From Ardenticatenaceae bacterium (GTDB lineage: Bacteria; Chloroflexota; Anaerolineae; Promineifilales; Promineifilaceae), in assembly GCA_020634455.1 (NCBI GenBank), contig JACKBQ010000001.1:682001-746000 (forward strand): a DNA stretch of 64,000 bases, given 5' to 3'. The position numbers were made by a program, and so were the translations under genes. The notes below the pieces were generated by a model, which did not search any database, was not told where the DNA came from, and was given only the letters and a program-made list of their open reading frames with translations. Shown one piece after another: positions 34,497 through 44,148 of the stretch (its first letter is position 1; each line of letters starts with the position of its first letter).

Positions 34497-35831
34497 ATGC
34501 GAACAAAGATAATCCAAAATTGCGGCATACTGCGCCAACCAGAAGCTGGCAAAGTAGCTATTGATGAAGGGCAAGATGTTCTGATTCGGGGCAACAAAAT
34601 TGAGCAAATTGTGCCGACGGGAGCGCTAGCTTTAGATCAAGTTGACGAGATCATCCCAGCTCGCGGCATGATCTGTTTGCCCGGTCTGGTGAATACCCAC
34701 GCACACATTCCCATGGTGCTTTTTCGCGGCTTAGCTGAAGATGTTCCAGTTGAGCGCTGGTTTAATGATTTTATTTGGCCAATGGAAAGCAACCTGACCG
34801 AAGAAGATGTGTATTGGGGCGCGCAGTTGGCTTTGGTAGAAATGATCGAGTGTGGGGTAACCACCGTTGCCGACCACTACTTTTATATGGATCGAGTGGC
34901 GGAGGCGGTTGAGCAGGCAGGCACGCGGGCGGTGTTGGGCTGGGCTTCTTTTGGTAGTCAGGGGGAGGCAATGCTGGAAAGAACGGCCGAATTTGCCGAA
35001 AAATGGCATCATCAAGCAAACGGCCGTATCACTACCGTCATCGCCCCGCACGCCCCGTACACCTGTGATGATGGCTTCTTGAAAACGGCCGTCACCCACG
35101 CCAAACAGCTCGGCATTGGCATCCACATCCACGCCGCCGAAAACGTATCCCAAACCCGATCAAGCCTGGAAACACGCGGGCAAACCCCCATCCAGGTTTT
35201 AGCCGAAACCGGCATTTTAGACCTGCCAACCATCATTGCTCACGGCTGTGGCATCCTCCCTGAAGATATCCAACTTTTGCAACAGGCAAAGCAGGTGGGC
35301 GTTGCCCACGCGCCCAAAACCTACCTTAAATTGGGGGTCGAGCTGACACCAATCGCTGCCTTGCGGGAAGCAGGCATTCCAGTAGGCCTGGCCACCGACG
35401 GCGCGGCCAGCAACAGCACTCTTGATCTGTTTGAAGCGCTCCGCCTGATGACCATGATGCAAAAATTTGTCTACCAAGACCCTGAGCAACTGCCCATCGC
35501 TACCGCACTGGAGATTGCGTTTGGGGGAAGTACGGCCGTTTTAGGGCTAGAAAAAGCTATCGGGCAAATAAAAGAAGGATTCCTTGCCGACTTGATCCTG
35601 GTAGACCTCTCCGGCACACATCACCAACCGCTCCACAACCCGGCCGCCTCCCTGGTTTTTAACGTCCAACCCACCGATGTTCAAACCGTGCTCTGCAACG
35701 GCCAGATTTTGATGCAAGATCGTCAGCTAAAAACGCTAGACAAAGCACATATTTTCCAACAAGTGCAAAAAAGTATGCAGCGGTTAGCGGTTAGAGTCCC
35801 GGACAAAAGAATCCAGCTCTATAATCCTTAA
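34497..35831 (+). CDS. TRZ/ATZ family amidohydrolase (SAH/MTA deaminase-like)
   Basis: A 444-residue deaminase. It has LPGLVNTHAHIPMVLFRGLAEDVPVERWF, TTVADHYFYMDRV, APHAPYTCDDG, IHIHAAEN, IAHGCGI and GLATDGAASNSTLDLF. These are the metal ligands and the adenine-site residues of the MtaD/SahH deaminase group, which turns S-adenosylhomocysteine or methylthioadenosine into the inosyl form. Guanine or chlorotriazine substrates are also handled by relatives. It lies directly after a Cys/Met enzyme, supporting a thio-nucleoside substrate. A GGAAGAA site precedes ATG 34497. Confidence 0.9.
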   Translation: MRTKIIQNCGILRQPEAGKVAIDEGQDVLIRGNKIEQIVPTGALALDQVDEIIPARGMICLPGLVNTHAHIPMVLFRGLAEDVPVERWFNDFIWPMESNLTEEDVYWGAQLALVEMIECGVTTVADHYFYMDRVAEAVEQAGTRAVLGWASFGSQGEAMLERTAEFAEKWHHQANGRITTVIAPHAPYTCDDGFLKTAVTHAKQLGIGIHIHAAENVSQTRSSLETRGQTPIQVLAETGILDLPTIIAHGCGILPEDIQLLQQAKQVGVAHAPKTYLKLGVELTPIAALREAGIPVGLATDGAASNSTLDLFEALRLMTMMQKFVYQDPEQLPIATALEIAFGGSTAVLGLEKAIGQIKEGFLADLILVDLSGTHHQPLHNPAASLVFNVQPTDVQTVLCNGQILMQDRQLKTLDKAHIFQQVQKSMQRLAVRVPDKRIQLYNP

Positions 35832-35858
35832 CCTAAACCAGCCAGAGCTAATAAAGGC

Positions 35859-35888
35859 TTGCGCGACATTTTCTACTCACAGTACAAA
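35859..35888 (+). promoter_or_regulatory. Possible promoter for the 35910 PfkB-like gene
   Basis: TTGCGC (35859-35864), an 18-base spacer and TACAAA (35883-35888) lie 22 bases before ATG 35910. The match is moderate and suggests transcription separate from the deaminase gene. Confidence 0.3.
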
Positions 35889-35909
35889 ATTTCATTGTTA
35901 CGATGCACC

Positions 35910-36839
35910 ATGACTATTGATTACCTCACTTTCTCAAACTTTATTATTGATGACATTATCTTCCCTGATGGTCAGACATCAATGAATACGATGGGAGGGT
36001 CAGGGCTGCACGCTCTTGTCGGTATTCGGCTGTGGAGTGACAAAGTAGGCTATGCAGCGGCCGTAGGTGAAGACCTGAGTTCCCAGCATCAGCAAGCACT
36101 GGAACGATTTGGCCTTGATTTGACCGGTTTGATAGTACGCCCTGGCTTCAAAACGCCTCGTTCCTGGCTGGTTATGGAATGGAACGGCCGTCGCACCGAA
36201 GTTTCTCGCACCGAGTTGGCAGATTTCCGGCGGATGCGGGTCATGCCCCAGGATTTGCCCCCATCTTATCGCCAGGCGCGCGGATTTCATCTCAACTGGG
36301 GCACCTTGCCTGAAGCGCGTGATCTATGTATCGAGTTGCGCCGCACCAACCCAAACATAACCATCGTTTACGAACTGGCCACCAGCAACATGGGCGAACC
36401 CGTCGAGGAAATCCAACGGCTGCTCCCCTACCTCACCCTCTTTTCGCCCAATATTGACGAAGCCTTAACCCTAACTGGGCTACCAGCCAATACCAAACCA
36501 GAAACAATTTGCGATATTCTGCTTGAGTGGGGAGCGCCCCAAGTCGCCCTGCGCATGGGGGCAGAAGGCTCTTTGGTAAAAGCCCAAAATGGCGAAGGCT
36601 ACCGTCTGCCCGCCGTCCCGACCGAAATTATAGATGAGACCGGGGCTGGTAATAGTTACTGTGGCGGCATTCTTACAGGGCTTGGTGACGGCCTAAGCCT
36701 ACCAGAAGCTGCCTTACGGGGTGCCGTAAGCGCCAGCTTCGCCCTGGAACAACACGGCCTACCAAACTGGACAGAAATGCCGAAAAAAGAAGCTAACCAG
36801 CGTTTGATTTGGGCTAAAGAACGCCTGGAAAAGATTTGA
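35910..36839 (+). CDS. PfkB-like protein with GAGN motif (sister of 31247 gene)
   Basis: A 309-residue protein starting MTIDYLTFSNFIIDDIIFPDG, with MGGSGLHALVGIRLWSD next. The second signature reads DETGAGNSYCGGI, with Asn248 in place of catalytic Asp. Thr (DTTGAGD) is also changed at the second position. Its closest relative in the window is the gene at 31247. The protein keeps the fold segments (PNIDEALTLTG, NGEGYRLPAVPTEI), so it is not decaying. The ATG 35910 start matches the sister; upstream in-frame codons overlap the promoter-like region. Confidence 0.87.
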   Translation: MTIDYLTFSNFIIDDIIFPDGQTSMNTMGGSGLHALVGIRLWSDKVGYAAAVGEDLSSQHQQALERFGLDLTGLIVRPGFKTPRSWLVMEWNGRRTEVSRTELADFRRMRVMPQDLPPSYRQARGFHLNWGTLPEARDLCIELRRTNPNITIVYELATSNMGEPVEEIQRLLPYLTLFSPNIDEALTLTGLPANTKPETICDILLEWGAPQVALRMGAEGSLVKAQNGEGYRLPAVPTEIIDETGAGNSYCGGILTGLGDGLSLPEAALRGAVSASFALEQHGLPNWTEMPKKEANQRLIWAKERLEKI

Positions 36840-36843
36840 TCCG

Positions 36844-37356
36844 CTACTTCTCGCCCACCTGCACAACAGCCCTCACCACCTCGGCAATGGGAGCCATTGT
36901 CACCCGCCGCCCACTGATCGTAGGGGGCACAATTTCACACCCCCAACTTTCAAGCTGCGCCAGGGAAGATTTAGTCTGAGGATGCGCCCACAGGCCCTGA
37001 TTCATCGAGGGGGCGATGACAACGCGACACCCGGCACCTAGCCCGTCAGCAATCATCGAGGTTGCCAGATTATCAGCCAAGCCCAAAGCAATTTTGTTGA
37101 AACTGTTAAATGTGCAGGGAGCCACAAGCATCGTACCAAAAGGAAAACGGTCAAGTGGTTCCTGCCCATAATCGTGAATCCAATGATTGCCCGGCACCTC
37201 CATTAAAGACGCTGGCATTTTTACCAGGGAAACATTCGGTGTTAGGACAGAATAGACTGTCAATTGCTGATCCACCAGCTCTCGGATCAACTCAGGCACT
37301 TGAACACAACTTCCAGCGCCTGTAACAAAAAGGAAGATTGAGGAAGCATTTGTCAT
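36844..37356 (-). CDS. Flavoprotein of the HFCD (PPC decarboxylase-like) family
   Basis: A 170-residue flavoprotein. FLFVTGAGSCVQVPELIRELV starts the FMN-binding fold, MLVAPCTFNSFNKIALGLADNL is the family mark and IAPSMNQGLWAHP holds the substrate-recognition PSMN..W motif. Family members decarboxylate phosphopantothenoyl-cysteine or peptide C-terminal cysteines, or prenylate FMN. The short stand-alone form without CoaB suggests a side role. It is convergent with the preceding PfkB-like gene. Confidence 0.85.
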   Translation of the reverse strand: MTNASSIFLFVTGAGSCVQVPELIRELVDQQLTVYSVLTPNVSLVKMPASLMEVPGNHWIHDYGQEPLDRFPFGTMLVAPCTFNSFNKIALGLADNLATSMIADGLGAGCRVVIAPSMNQGLWAHPQTKSSLAQLESWGCEIVPPTISGRRVTMAPIAEVVRAVVQVGEK

Positions 37357-37412
37357 TAGGTTTTACCTTCTGGCAGAAAGTTGAATCACTCTATTAAATA
37401 AGTTTCTTTCAC

Positions 37413-37493
37413 TTGTCATTCTGAATGGAGCGGAGCGAAATGAAGAATCCCAACCAAGTTGGCCGGAATGCTTCGCTCCGCTCAGCATGACAA
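37413..37493. repeat. Intergenic palindromic repeat element
   Basis: TTGTCATTCTGAATGGAGCG at the left end mirrors a right end reading CGCTCCGCTCAGCATGACAA. It has inner GAGCGAA and TTCGCTC blocks, so the whole 81 bases can fold into one long, imperfect hairpin. A related element lies at 61981-62070. It lies between two minus-strand genes and could end transcription as well. Confidence 0.7.
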
Positions 37494-37539
37494 TTGTTAA
37501 AAGATTCGTTTAACAATGCATTGATGTATTTTGAACTAA

Positions 37540-38682
37540 TTATGCCTCAATATCCGTCACAATTTCGGTGTTGCGAATATCCTGGTTTTTGATGTAAGAG
37601 GGATCATTGCGCCGAAAATAGGTTGCGCCCATTGCCTCGGCCATGTAGGCGGCAAATAACTCTGTGGCGGCTGCGTACACCATCGGCGTAAACGGTTCGG
37701 CGACTTCACCAACCACCGGGAGTACCCAATCGGCATGGGGGCCAACAACGGTATCCCCTTCGGGCACAATAGCAATTGTCTGGCGACCCAAGTTTTGCAG
37801 CGGAATCATCAACTTACCCACACGTTCATGGCCTCGATACCCTGGAGAAATCAGGAAAGTCGGTGTTCGGTTCTCCACTGCTGTAAAGTATTGCAGATGC
37901 GCCCACTCTTCAGACTCTTGCGCCATCGCGTGCACCCCGGCAGATTCAATGACCTTCGCTGCGCCAAACATGGCCGTAGCAAAGTTAGGGCCATCACCGA
38001 CAAAAACATGGCTCTTTTCATTTTTTACCGCCTCAGCCAATTCCTGTGTTTTGCCATCAATGGCGGCAATGGTAGCTTCAAGGGAATCGGCCGTACTGAG
38101 CAGTGATTGTCGCAGCTTGTTGGCTTCGTCTTGTGAGTAAAGGTCTTTGACCTCGCCAAAACGGATAGCCAACAAATAAAGCGCCAGCAAAGACATCCGA
38201 TAATTGCGTACGCCAGGGGCATCGGGAAACGCAGGGATAGTGCAATCTATAACCATGTCGCTCATCTGCGCTAACGGGCTTTCCGGGTTGCCAGTAATCG
38301 CTATTGTTGGCAATCCCTGCTGTTTGAACAAGCCAACGGCTTCGCGGGTGCGGGTTACAGTGCCAGAGACGGAAATACCAATCACCAACGGATTGCGGGG
38401 AAAGTGCGATTGTGGGTAAGGGGCGGCATAACGGCCGCCTGTATTAGCTCGTTTCGGCTCGGTGGGGATGCGAGCAAATTTCTCAAAGGCCAATTCTGTG
38501 GCTATGCCAGCCATGTGGGAATCACCACAACCAACGATGACAATTCGTTTAACAGAGAGGCTGTCTTCATGGCTCATCAGCTGGCGAACTTGTCTATCAA
38601 TTGTTTTGAACTGGCTGCGTATCAGTTCTGGCAAACTTTTTACTTGTGCCACCATTGGGTTTTCAGTTGTTGTCGTCATCAT
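37540..38682 (-). CDS. SIS domain phosphosugar-binding protein
   Basis: A 380-residue protein with two SIS domains. RIVIVGCGDSHMAGIATELAFEKF and VIGISVSGTVTRTREAVGLFKQQG belong to the first. HVFVGDGPNFATAMFGAAKVIESAGVHAMAQESEEWAHLQYF belongs to the second. The E-x-AHLQ segment stands where GlmS-type isomerases have EEF.H. The two-domain plan matches GlmS isomerase, AgaS or FrlB-type deglycases that act on phosphorylated amino sugars. ATG 38682 follows AAGGAGA. A deaminase gene sits just upstream in location but downstream in transcription order is the flavoprotein. Confidence 0.85.
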   Translation of the reverse strand: MMTTTTENPMVAQVKSLPELIRSQFKTIDRQVRQLMSHEDSLSVKRIVIVGCGDSHMAGIATELAFEKFARIPTEPKRANTGGRYAAPYPQSHFPRNPLVIGISVSGTVTRTREAVGLFKQQGLPTIAITGNPESPLAQMSDMVIDCTIPAFPDAPGVRNYRMSLLALYLLAIRFGEVKDLYSQDEANKLRQSLLSTADSLEATIAAIDGKTQELAEAVKNEKSHVFVGDGPNFATAMFGAAKVIESAGVHAMAQESEEWAHLQYFTAVENRTPTFLISPGYRGHERVGKLMIPLQNLGRQTIAIVPEGDTVVGPHADWVLPVVGEVAEPFTPMVYAAATELFAAYMAEAMGATYFRRNDPSYIKNQDIRNTEIVTDIEA

Positions 38683-38767
38683 TATTTCTCCTTGGTGCCC
38701 ATTTGCAAATGGATCGTTATTTTTCAATGGCTTAAATTGCGCAACTAAGCCACTGCTGATTTAAATG

Positions 38768-39208
38768 CTAATCCTCCCCAATATCCTCGTACCATAAATC
38801 TGGCTTCTCGGCCAGGAATTTGTCCATCAGAGCAATGCACTCCGGGTCGTCCAAGATGGTAAGTTCAACGCCTCTGGACTCTAAATATTCCGGGTGGCCC
38901 TGGAAGTGTCTATTCTCGGCAATTATGATCTTGGGAATTTTGTAAAGTAACGCTGTGCCGGAACACATGTCGCAGGGGAACAAGGTGGTATAGAGCACGG
39001 AACGGCGGTAATCGCTGGCTTTGAGCCTGCCTGCATTTTCTAGCGCGTCCATTTCAGCATGTAAAATGGCGCTTCCTTTTTGCACGCGCTGATTGTGCCC
39101 TCGCCCTACAATCTCACCGTCAATGACAAGTACCGAGCCAATGGGGACGCCGCCTTCTTCGTATCCTTGCTTTGCTTCCTCATATGCTGCGCGCATAAAT
39201 TTATCCAT
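38768..39208 (-). CDS. Nucleoside/cytosine deaminase family protein
   Basis: A 146-residue zinc deaminase. HAEMDALENAG (zinc His and catalytic Glu) and TLFPCDMCSGTALLYKI (the two zinc Cys) are intact. The short length and the C-terminal ESRGVELTILDDPECIALMDKFL resemble yeast-type cytosine deaminase more than guanine deaminase. It would convert cytosine or a related base to its oxo form. ATG 39208 follows AAGGAAG. A nearby SIS gene is on the same strand 85 bases on. Confidence 0.9.
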   Translation of the reverse strand: MDKFMRAAYEEAKQGYEEGGVPIGSVLVIDGEIVGRGHNQRVQKGSAILHAEMDALENAGRLKASDYRRSVLYTTLFPCDMCSGTALLYKIPKIIIAENRHFQGHPEYLESRGVELTILDDPECIALMDKFLAEKPDLWYEDIGED

Positions 39209-39370
39209 TTTTAGCTTCCTTATTGAACAATTTGCTGGTTGTAGACAGGAAATCTTTCCGTCCACTGTGAAATCAGCTTTTGCTTGAAGGTTTTCAAATT
39301 TTTCTTAGCGCCCCAGACAGATTGTAACGTTCTCGTTCAAATAATCAATTTTCGATCTGCTAATTTCAAC

Positions 39371-40051
39371 TCACGATCCGACAATCCTGCCATCCTGCAA
39401 AAATAGGGTTTGGTGAACAAACTCATCTACCTGGTTGCTGTGTGTTGCTAACAAAATGGTCAATAGCTGCTCGTCTACGAGTTTACGGAAAAGCGACAAA
39501 ATTTCGTTTCCGGTCTCGGTGTCTAGTTCACCTGTGGCTTCATCGGCCAAGATGAGTTGGGGCTGATTGGCAATGGCGCGGGCGATGGCGACGCGCTGCT
39601 GCTGGCCGCCGGACATTTCATACGGCCGATGTTCGATCCATTTACCCAAACCCACCAATTCTAAACAATGTCGTGCTCGTTCTTGCCGTTGTCTATGGGG
39701 GATGCCAGCAATTCTTAGCAGCAATTCGACATTTTCAAAAGCAGACAGTGTGGGTAAAAGGCCGAAAGATTGAAAGATGAACCCGATTTCTTTGCTGCGC
39801 CATTCAGTTAGCTGGGCGTCGTTCAGGTGGGTGATGTTGTGCGCAAAGATGTGGATAGTGCCAGCATTCCCTCGATCCAATCCCCCAAGACAGTTCAGCA
39901 AAGTGGTTTTTCCGCTGCCCGACCGCCCCTTGACGGCGACAAATTGGCCTGCTGGCACTTGCAAATTGACGCCTTGCAAGGCCAGTACCCGCTGTGAGCC
40001 ACTGCCATAAACCCGTTCAAGCCCCTGCACATTAATCGCCAAGTTCATCAT
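39371..40051 (-). CDS. ABC transporter ATPase, LolD/MacB type
   Basis: A 226-residue ATPase: Walker A GRSGSGKTT, Q-loop FIFQSFGLLPTLSAFENVELLL, signature MSGGQQQRVAIARA, Walker B LILADEATGELD and H-loop ATHSN. It belongs to the MacB/LolD group that works with FtsX-type permeases. It diverges from the adaptor-permease-ATPase operon on the plus strand and may serve the same permease. ATG 40051 or 40048 are both possible. Confidence 0.9.
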   Translation of the reverse strand: MMNLAINVQGLERVYGSGSQRVLALQGVNLQVPAGQFVAVKGRSGSGKTTLLNCLGGLDRGNAGTIHIFAHNITHLNDAQLTEWRSKEIGFIFQSFGLLPTLSAFENVELLLRIAGIPHRQRQERARHCLELVGLGKWIEHRPYEMSGGQQQRVAIARAIANQPQLILADEATGELDTETGNEILSLFRKLVDEQLLTILLATHSNQVDEFVHQTLFLQDGRIVGS

Positions 40052-40128
40052 GAGATTGTAAGCTCTTAATGACCAAAAGGCACGTGTATTTTTTACTGGC
40101 AACGTCACTTCTGTGATAAAATCCGCCT

Positions 40129-41310
40129 ATGCTTCGTACCACCTTACGCACCTTGCTATTTTTATTCCTTTTGGTTGGCTGTACCCTTCAGCCGATTACA
40201 GAACCGCGACGACCCAATCCTGAAAGTGAACCCACGATGGTTCCTACTGCAATTGCTATAGAAAAACCCACCTATGTGGTAGCGTCTGGTTCGGTCAGCT
40301 CCCAGCTGGTAAAGTCAGGGCGGGTCACGCCAGTGAATCAAAATCAGCTTGGTTTTACGATAGACGGCCGTATCGCCACCCTTCTCGTTAGCAGAGACGA
40401 CACGGTTAGCGCTGGGGATGTGGTGGCTGGGTTGGATACGGCCGTTCTCGAACAATCCCTCCAGGCCGCAGAATCTGAATTAACTTTGGCTAGCGAACAG
40501 CTAACCATTGCCGAAGCAAACAAGGCTGCTGACCGTCGGCGAGCTGAGATTGGCATAGAGATGGTGCAGCTCCGGCTCGATTTTGCCGTGCAGGAAGCGG
40601 GGGATGCACCGACGGCCGCACAGACATTGGCCATTGAGGTGCTCAAACGGGAGTTAGAGTTAGCCCAGCTCGATCTGGCTGAATTTGACAGCGCAGTTGA
40701 TCCAGCTCTGGCAAATCAGGTGGCTCAGGCGCAGCTCCAGGTAGACAATATCCAGGCGCAGATTGCCCAATCTACGCTGGTGGCTCCAATTGACGGGACG
40801 ATAACGGCCGTTAATTTTGCCGCCGGGGATAGCGTAACGACCGGAGAAACGGTTCTGATTATTGCGGATTTAAATCGGGTAGAGGTTCAGGTTCCGCTCT
40901 TGGATCGCGAGCTGCAAGAGGTGGCTGAAGGGATGCTGGCCTTTGGCACGATTCCGTCTCAACCCGAGACCTCGCTGCCGCTGACCGTTCGCCAGCTACC
41001 TTACCCCTACGGCACCGGCGCTCAGGAAGGCGACGCCGACAGCTCGGTTCGTCTTTCTTTTGACAATCCAACGCAGGCTGCGGCATTGAGCATTGGGGAT
41101 CGGATAGAAGTCGCCATCTTGCTCGATAAACGCGACAATGTGCTGTGGTTGCCCCCTGCGGCCATACGTGAATTTAACGGCCGTCTTTTTGTGGTCGTGC
41201 AAGAAGGGCAAACTCAAAAACGTATTGATATCAAAATTGGATTACAAAACGAGAACCAGGTCGAAATCATCTCCGGTGTGTCTGAAGGACAAGTGGTGGT
41301 TGGCCCCTGA
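40129..41310 (+). CDS. HlyD/MacA-like membrane fusion lipoprotein
   Basis: A 393-residue adaptor. The N-terminus has a signal peptide with lipobox LVGC (Cys near residue 18), then a barrel-sandwich hybrid domain (GRIATLLVSRDDTVSAGDVVAGLDTAVLEQSL), a helical hairpin with coiled-coil character (about 118-205), the second half-motif LVAPIDGTITAVNFAAGDSVTTGETV and a C-terminal beta domain. MacA-like proteins guide MacB-type export. A monoderm Chloroflexota cell would lack an outer-membrane channel, so the lipoprotein would sit on the outer face of the single membrane. It overlaps the permease by one base (TGATG). Confidence 0.9.
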   Translation: MLRTTLRTLLFLFLLVGCTLQPITEPRRPNPESEPTMVPTAIAIEKPTYVVASGSVSSQLVKSGRVTPVNQNQLGFTIDGRIATLLVSRDDTVSAGDVVAGLDTAVLEQSLQAAESELTLASEQLTIAEANKAADRRRAEIGIEMVQLRLDFAVQEAGDAPTAAQTLAIEVLKRELELAQLDLAEFDSAVDPALANQVAQAQLQVDNIQAQIAQSTLVAPIDGTITAVNFAAGDSVTTGETVLIIADLNRVEVQVPLLDRELQEVAEGMLAFGTIPSQPETSLPLTVRQLPYPYGTGAQEGDADSSVRLSFDNPTQAAALSIGDRIEVAILLDKRDNVLWLPPAAIREFNGRLFVVVQEGQTQKRIDIKIGLQNENQVEIISGVSEGQVVVGP

Positions 41311-44147
41311 TGCGTCTTCTACTTCAAATTGTCGCTGTTCTTGGCGTCACCCTAAAACGGTTGCGAACACAGCCTGGCATAACATTAGCATCTATTTGCG
41401 GCCTGACGGTTGCGGTAGTTCTAATGGAGCTAGTGCCCCTCTACGCCGATGCCGTGAACTTCCGCATTTTAGAAGAGCAGCTAGCCCACCTGGATGAGAA
41501 CAAGCGCCCGCCCTGGTCCTATATTTACACCTACAGCGGGGCCTGGAATGGCGATGTCGAGTGGGAGGCCATTCAGCCTGTTCGTGACTATTTAAACAAC
41601 GAAGCCGCCTCCACGTTGGGCTTGCCACTTGAATTTGCCGTACAGCACGTAGAAACAAAAACCTACCGCTTATTCCCCACAGACCAAACAAATTACAGTG
41701 GCGATGATGATTTAGGTTATGCCAAATTTGCCACCACCACAGAGTTCGAAGCGCACATTGCCCTTGCCGAAGGGACTTTGCCACTCGTTGCCCAAAACGC
41801 CAGCGAACCGATTGAAGTTCTCATTTCGCACACCTTTGCCGCCGAAAGGGGGTGGCAAGTGGGTGAGCAATATCTCATGCTCAATTTGGGTCGAGCCGCT
41901 GAAGCGCCAAACTTCATCGTGCAAATTGCGGGCATTTGGCAGCCACAAGATGCTACCGACCCGTACTGGTTTTATGGCCCCACTGCCTTCGATGATCTTT
42001 TCCTGGTTCCTGAAAGCACGTTTGCCACCGTCATTGCGCCTGTTTTAGGGGATGAAGTGAATTTCGCCCTTTGGTACCTGGTTATGGATGGCAGCGGTGT
42101 GGGCACAGACCAGATAGACAGGTTGGTGGCCGGGGCGGCGCAGGTTGAGCAAAAGGTAGATGTTTTACTGCCAGAAGCAAGCTCGTTTATTGCCCCCACC
42201 AATAACCTGCATTTTTACCGACGTGCCGTAGCAGAGCTTTCACTCCTGCTGTTCTCAATTAATGTGCCCACAATCTGGATGGCGCTGGCCTTCATTGGTC
42301 TGGTGGCGGGCCTGGCCGTGAGCCAGCAGCGTAATGAGATTGCCGTCATTCGCAGCCGTGGCGGTACGCCTTTGCAGGTCATCGGTATGGCAATTGTGGA
42401 GGGCGTGTTGCTTGGGTTGATGGCCTTGGTGCTGGGCACCATTGCAGCACTTTGGCTAACGCAACTATTGGGACAGGCTCGCAGCTTTCTGGATTTTTCG
42501 GGGGAAACGGCCGTACGCCTAAATTTAACCCGCCAGGCCATCAACGCAGGCGTTTTGGCAATAGCCCTGGCCCTCATCGCCCGTGTCATCCCCACCATCG
42601 TCGCCTCACGACACACAATCATCACCTATAAACAAGAACAGGCACGCGCCCTATCATCCCCCTGGTGGCAACGCTCCTGGCTCGATCTCATTTTGGTTAC
42701 TCTGGCTAGCTATGGCTTTTATGTATTACGCCAGCAAGGTAGCCTTACCTTAACCAACCAAAACTCAAATGCCGATCCCTTCCAAAACCCTCTCTTGCTA
42801 CTTCTGCCAGCATTAACCATTTTCGCCTTCACCTTGCTCTTCCTACGCCTCCTTCCCAGGGTTATGCAAATATTGGGTCGGCTCATCGCCCGTACCAACA
42901 GCGTGAGCTTCTTGCAAGCGGTACGCTATTTAGCCCGCGCACCACGCTACTACACCACCCCACTCAGCTTGCTTATCCTCACCATCGGTTTAGCTGTTTT
43001 TACAGCCTCACTGGCACGCACCTTGGATCTACAGCTATACGATCAAAGCTTCTACAAAATAGGTGCAGATGTCAGCCTCGTGACCATTCCACCCTCACCT
43101 GTTGGGTTCAGCCCCCAGGCAAATTCTGAAGAATTGTTGTTCACATTTTTGCCCGTTACTGCCTACGAGCAGCTACCAGCCATCAAGAACGCCGCACGAG
43201 TAGGCCGTTACGACCTCCAGGGTCAAATTGATGGCCGCCGCGTTTCGGGTCATTTTATCGGCGTAGACCCGACCCAATTTCACAAGGTCGCTTACTGGCG
43301 TTGGGATTTCTCAACCTACCGTTTTGGCTCACTCATGAATGCACTAGGAACGCACGCCAATGGTGTCCTCGTCCCCAGTTCTTTGCTCAACAGCACCACA
43401 TTGCGCGTCGGTGACCCAATTCGCTATTCGCTTAGCCTGGGCAACAGTGATGTAGCGTACGATGGCACCATCGTTGGCAGCTTCGACTATTTTCCAACGT
43501 GGTTTCCCGCAGAAGAAGAGTTGCTGGTTGTGGGCAACCTTACCACCGTGTTTGAAACTGCCGGAGGCGAGTTCCCCTATCAAGTTTGGGCTGTCAGCGA
43601 AGGACCAGTTGAACCAGCATTGTTTCGTCAGGCATTGCTGGACCAACAGTTGTTTGGCACATATTGGGATGAAGCACGCCCCCTGGTTACACAAGTTCAG
43701 AACCAACCGCAGCGACAGGGATTATTTGGCTTGTTATCCATCGGCTTTATCACCTCGGCCCTGTTAACAGTCCTGGGCTTTTTTCTCTATGCACTATTCT
43801 CGCTTCAGCGAAGAACTGTCGAATTAGGCATTTTGCGCGCAGTGGGGCTCTCAAGGTCAAGAATGATACGGTTGGTCGGTTGGGAATTAGTGCTGCTTAT
43901 TATCTGTGGCTTGGTGTTAGGCACGGCTTTGGGCGTGCTGATTAGCCAGCAATTTATCCCCTTTTTACAAGTGGGTACCAATGCCAGCGAATTAGCCCCA
44001 CCGTACTTAGTAGAAATTGCCTGGGGAGCAGTGGCACAAATTTATATCCTGTTTGGATTGCTTTTTATCGTAGCCCTCGCCTCTTTATCCTGGCGGTTGC
44101 TGCGCATAAAATTGTTTGAGTCTATCAAGTTGGGAGAAACTGTATAA
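41310..44147 (+). CDS. FtsX/MacB-type ABC permease, long form
   Basis: A 945-residue permease with two FtsX-like blocks. An N-terminal helix (about 5-40) precedes a large extracytosolic domain. A helix bundle follows with MALAFIGLVAGLAVSQQRNE and IAVIRSRGGTPLQVIGMAIVE, then a second extracytosolic part (about 560-800). The last bundle has FFLYALFSLQRRTVELGILRAVGLSRSRM. The duplicated layout is typical of LolE/MacB-like exporters of lipids, peptides or antibiotics. The gene is translationally coupled to the adaptor, and the ATPase follows after one base. The cargo is unknown. Confidence 0.9.
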   Translation: MRLLLQIVAVLGVTLKRLRTQPGITLASICGLTVAVVLMELVPLYADAVNFRILEEQLAHLDENKRPPWSYIYTYSGAWNGDVEWEAIQPVRDYLNNEAASTLGLPLEFAVQHVETKTYRLFPTDQTNYSGDDDLGYAKFATTTEFEAHIALAEGTLPLVAQNASEPIEVLISHTFAAERGWQVGEQYLMLNLGRAAEAPNFIVQIAGIWQPQDATDPYWFYGPTAFDDLFLVPESTFATVIAPVLGDEVNFALWYLVMDGSGVGTDQIDRLVAGAAQVEQKVDVLLPEASSFIAPTNNLHFYRRAVAELSLLLFSINVPTIWMALAFIGLVAGLAVSQQRNEIAVIRSRGGTPLQVIGMAIVEGVLLGLMALVLGTIAALWLTQLLGQARSFLDFSGETAVRLNLTRQAINAGVLAIALALIARVIPTIVASRHTIITYKQEQARALSSPWWQRSWLDLILVTLASYGFYVLRQQGSLTLTNQNSNADPFQNPLLLLLPALTIFAFTLLFLRLLPRVMQILGRLIARTNSVSFLQAVRYLARAPRYYTTPLSLLILTIGLAVFTASLARTLDLQLYDQSFYKIGADVSLVTIPPSPVGFSPQANSEELLFTFLPVTAYEQLPAIKNAARVGRYDLQGQIDGRRVSGHFIGVDPTQFHKVAYWRWDFSTYRFGSLMNALGTHANGVLVPSSLLNSTTLRVGDPIRYSLSLGNSDVAYDGTIVGSFDYFPTWFPAEEELLVVGNLTTVFETAGGEFPYQVWAVSEGPVEPALFRQALLDQQLFGTYWDEARPLVTQVQNQPQRQGLFGLLSIGFITSALLTVLGFFLYALFSLQRRTVELGILRAVGLSRSRMIRLVGWELVLLIICGLVLGTALGVLISQQFIPFLQVGTNASELAPPYLVEIAWGAVAQIYILFGLLFIVALASLSWRLLRIKLFESIKLGETV

Positions 44148-44148
44148 A

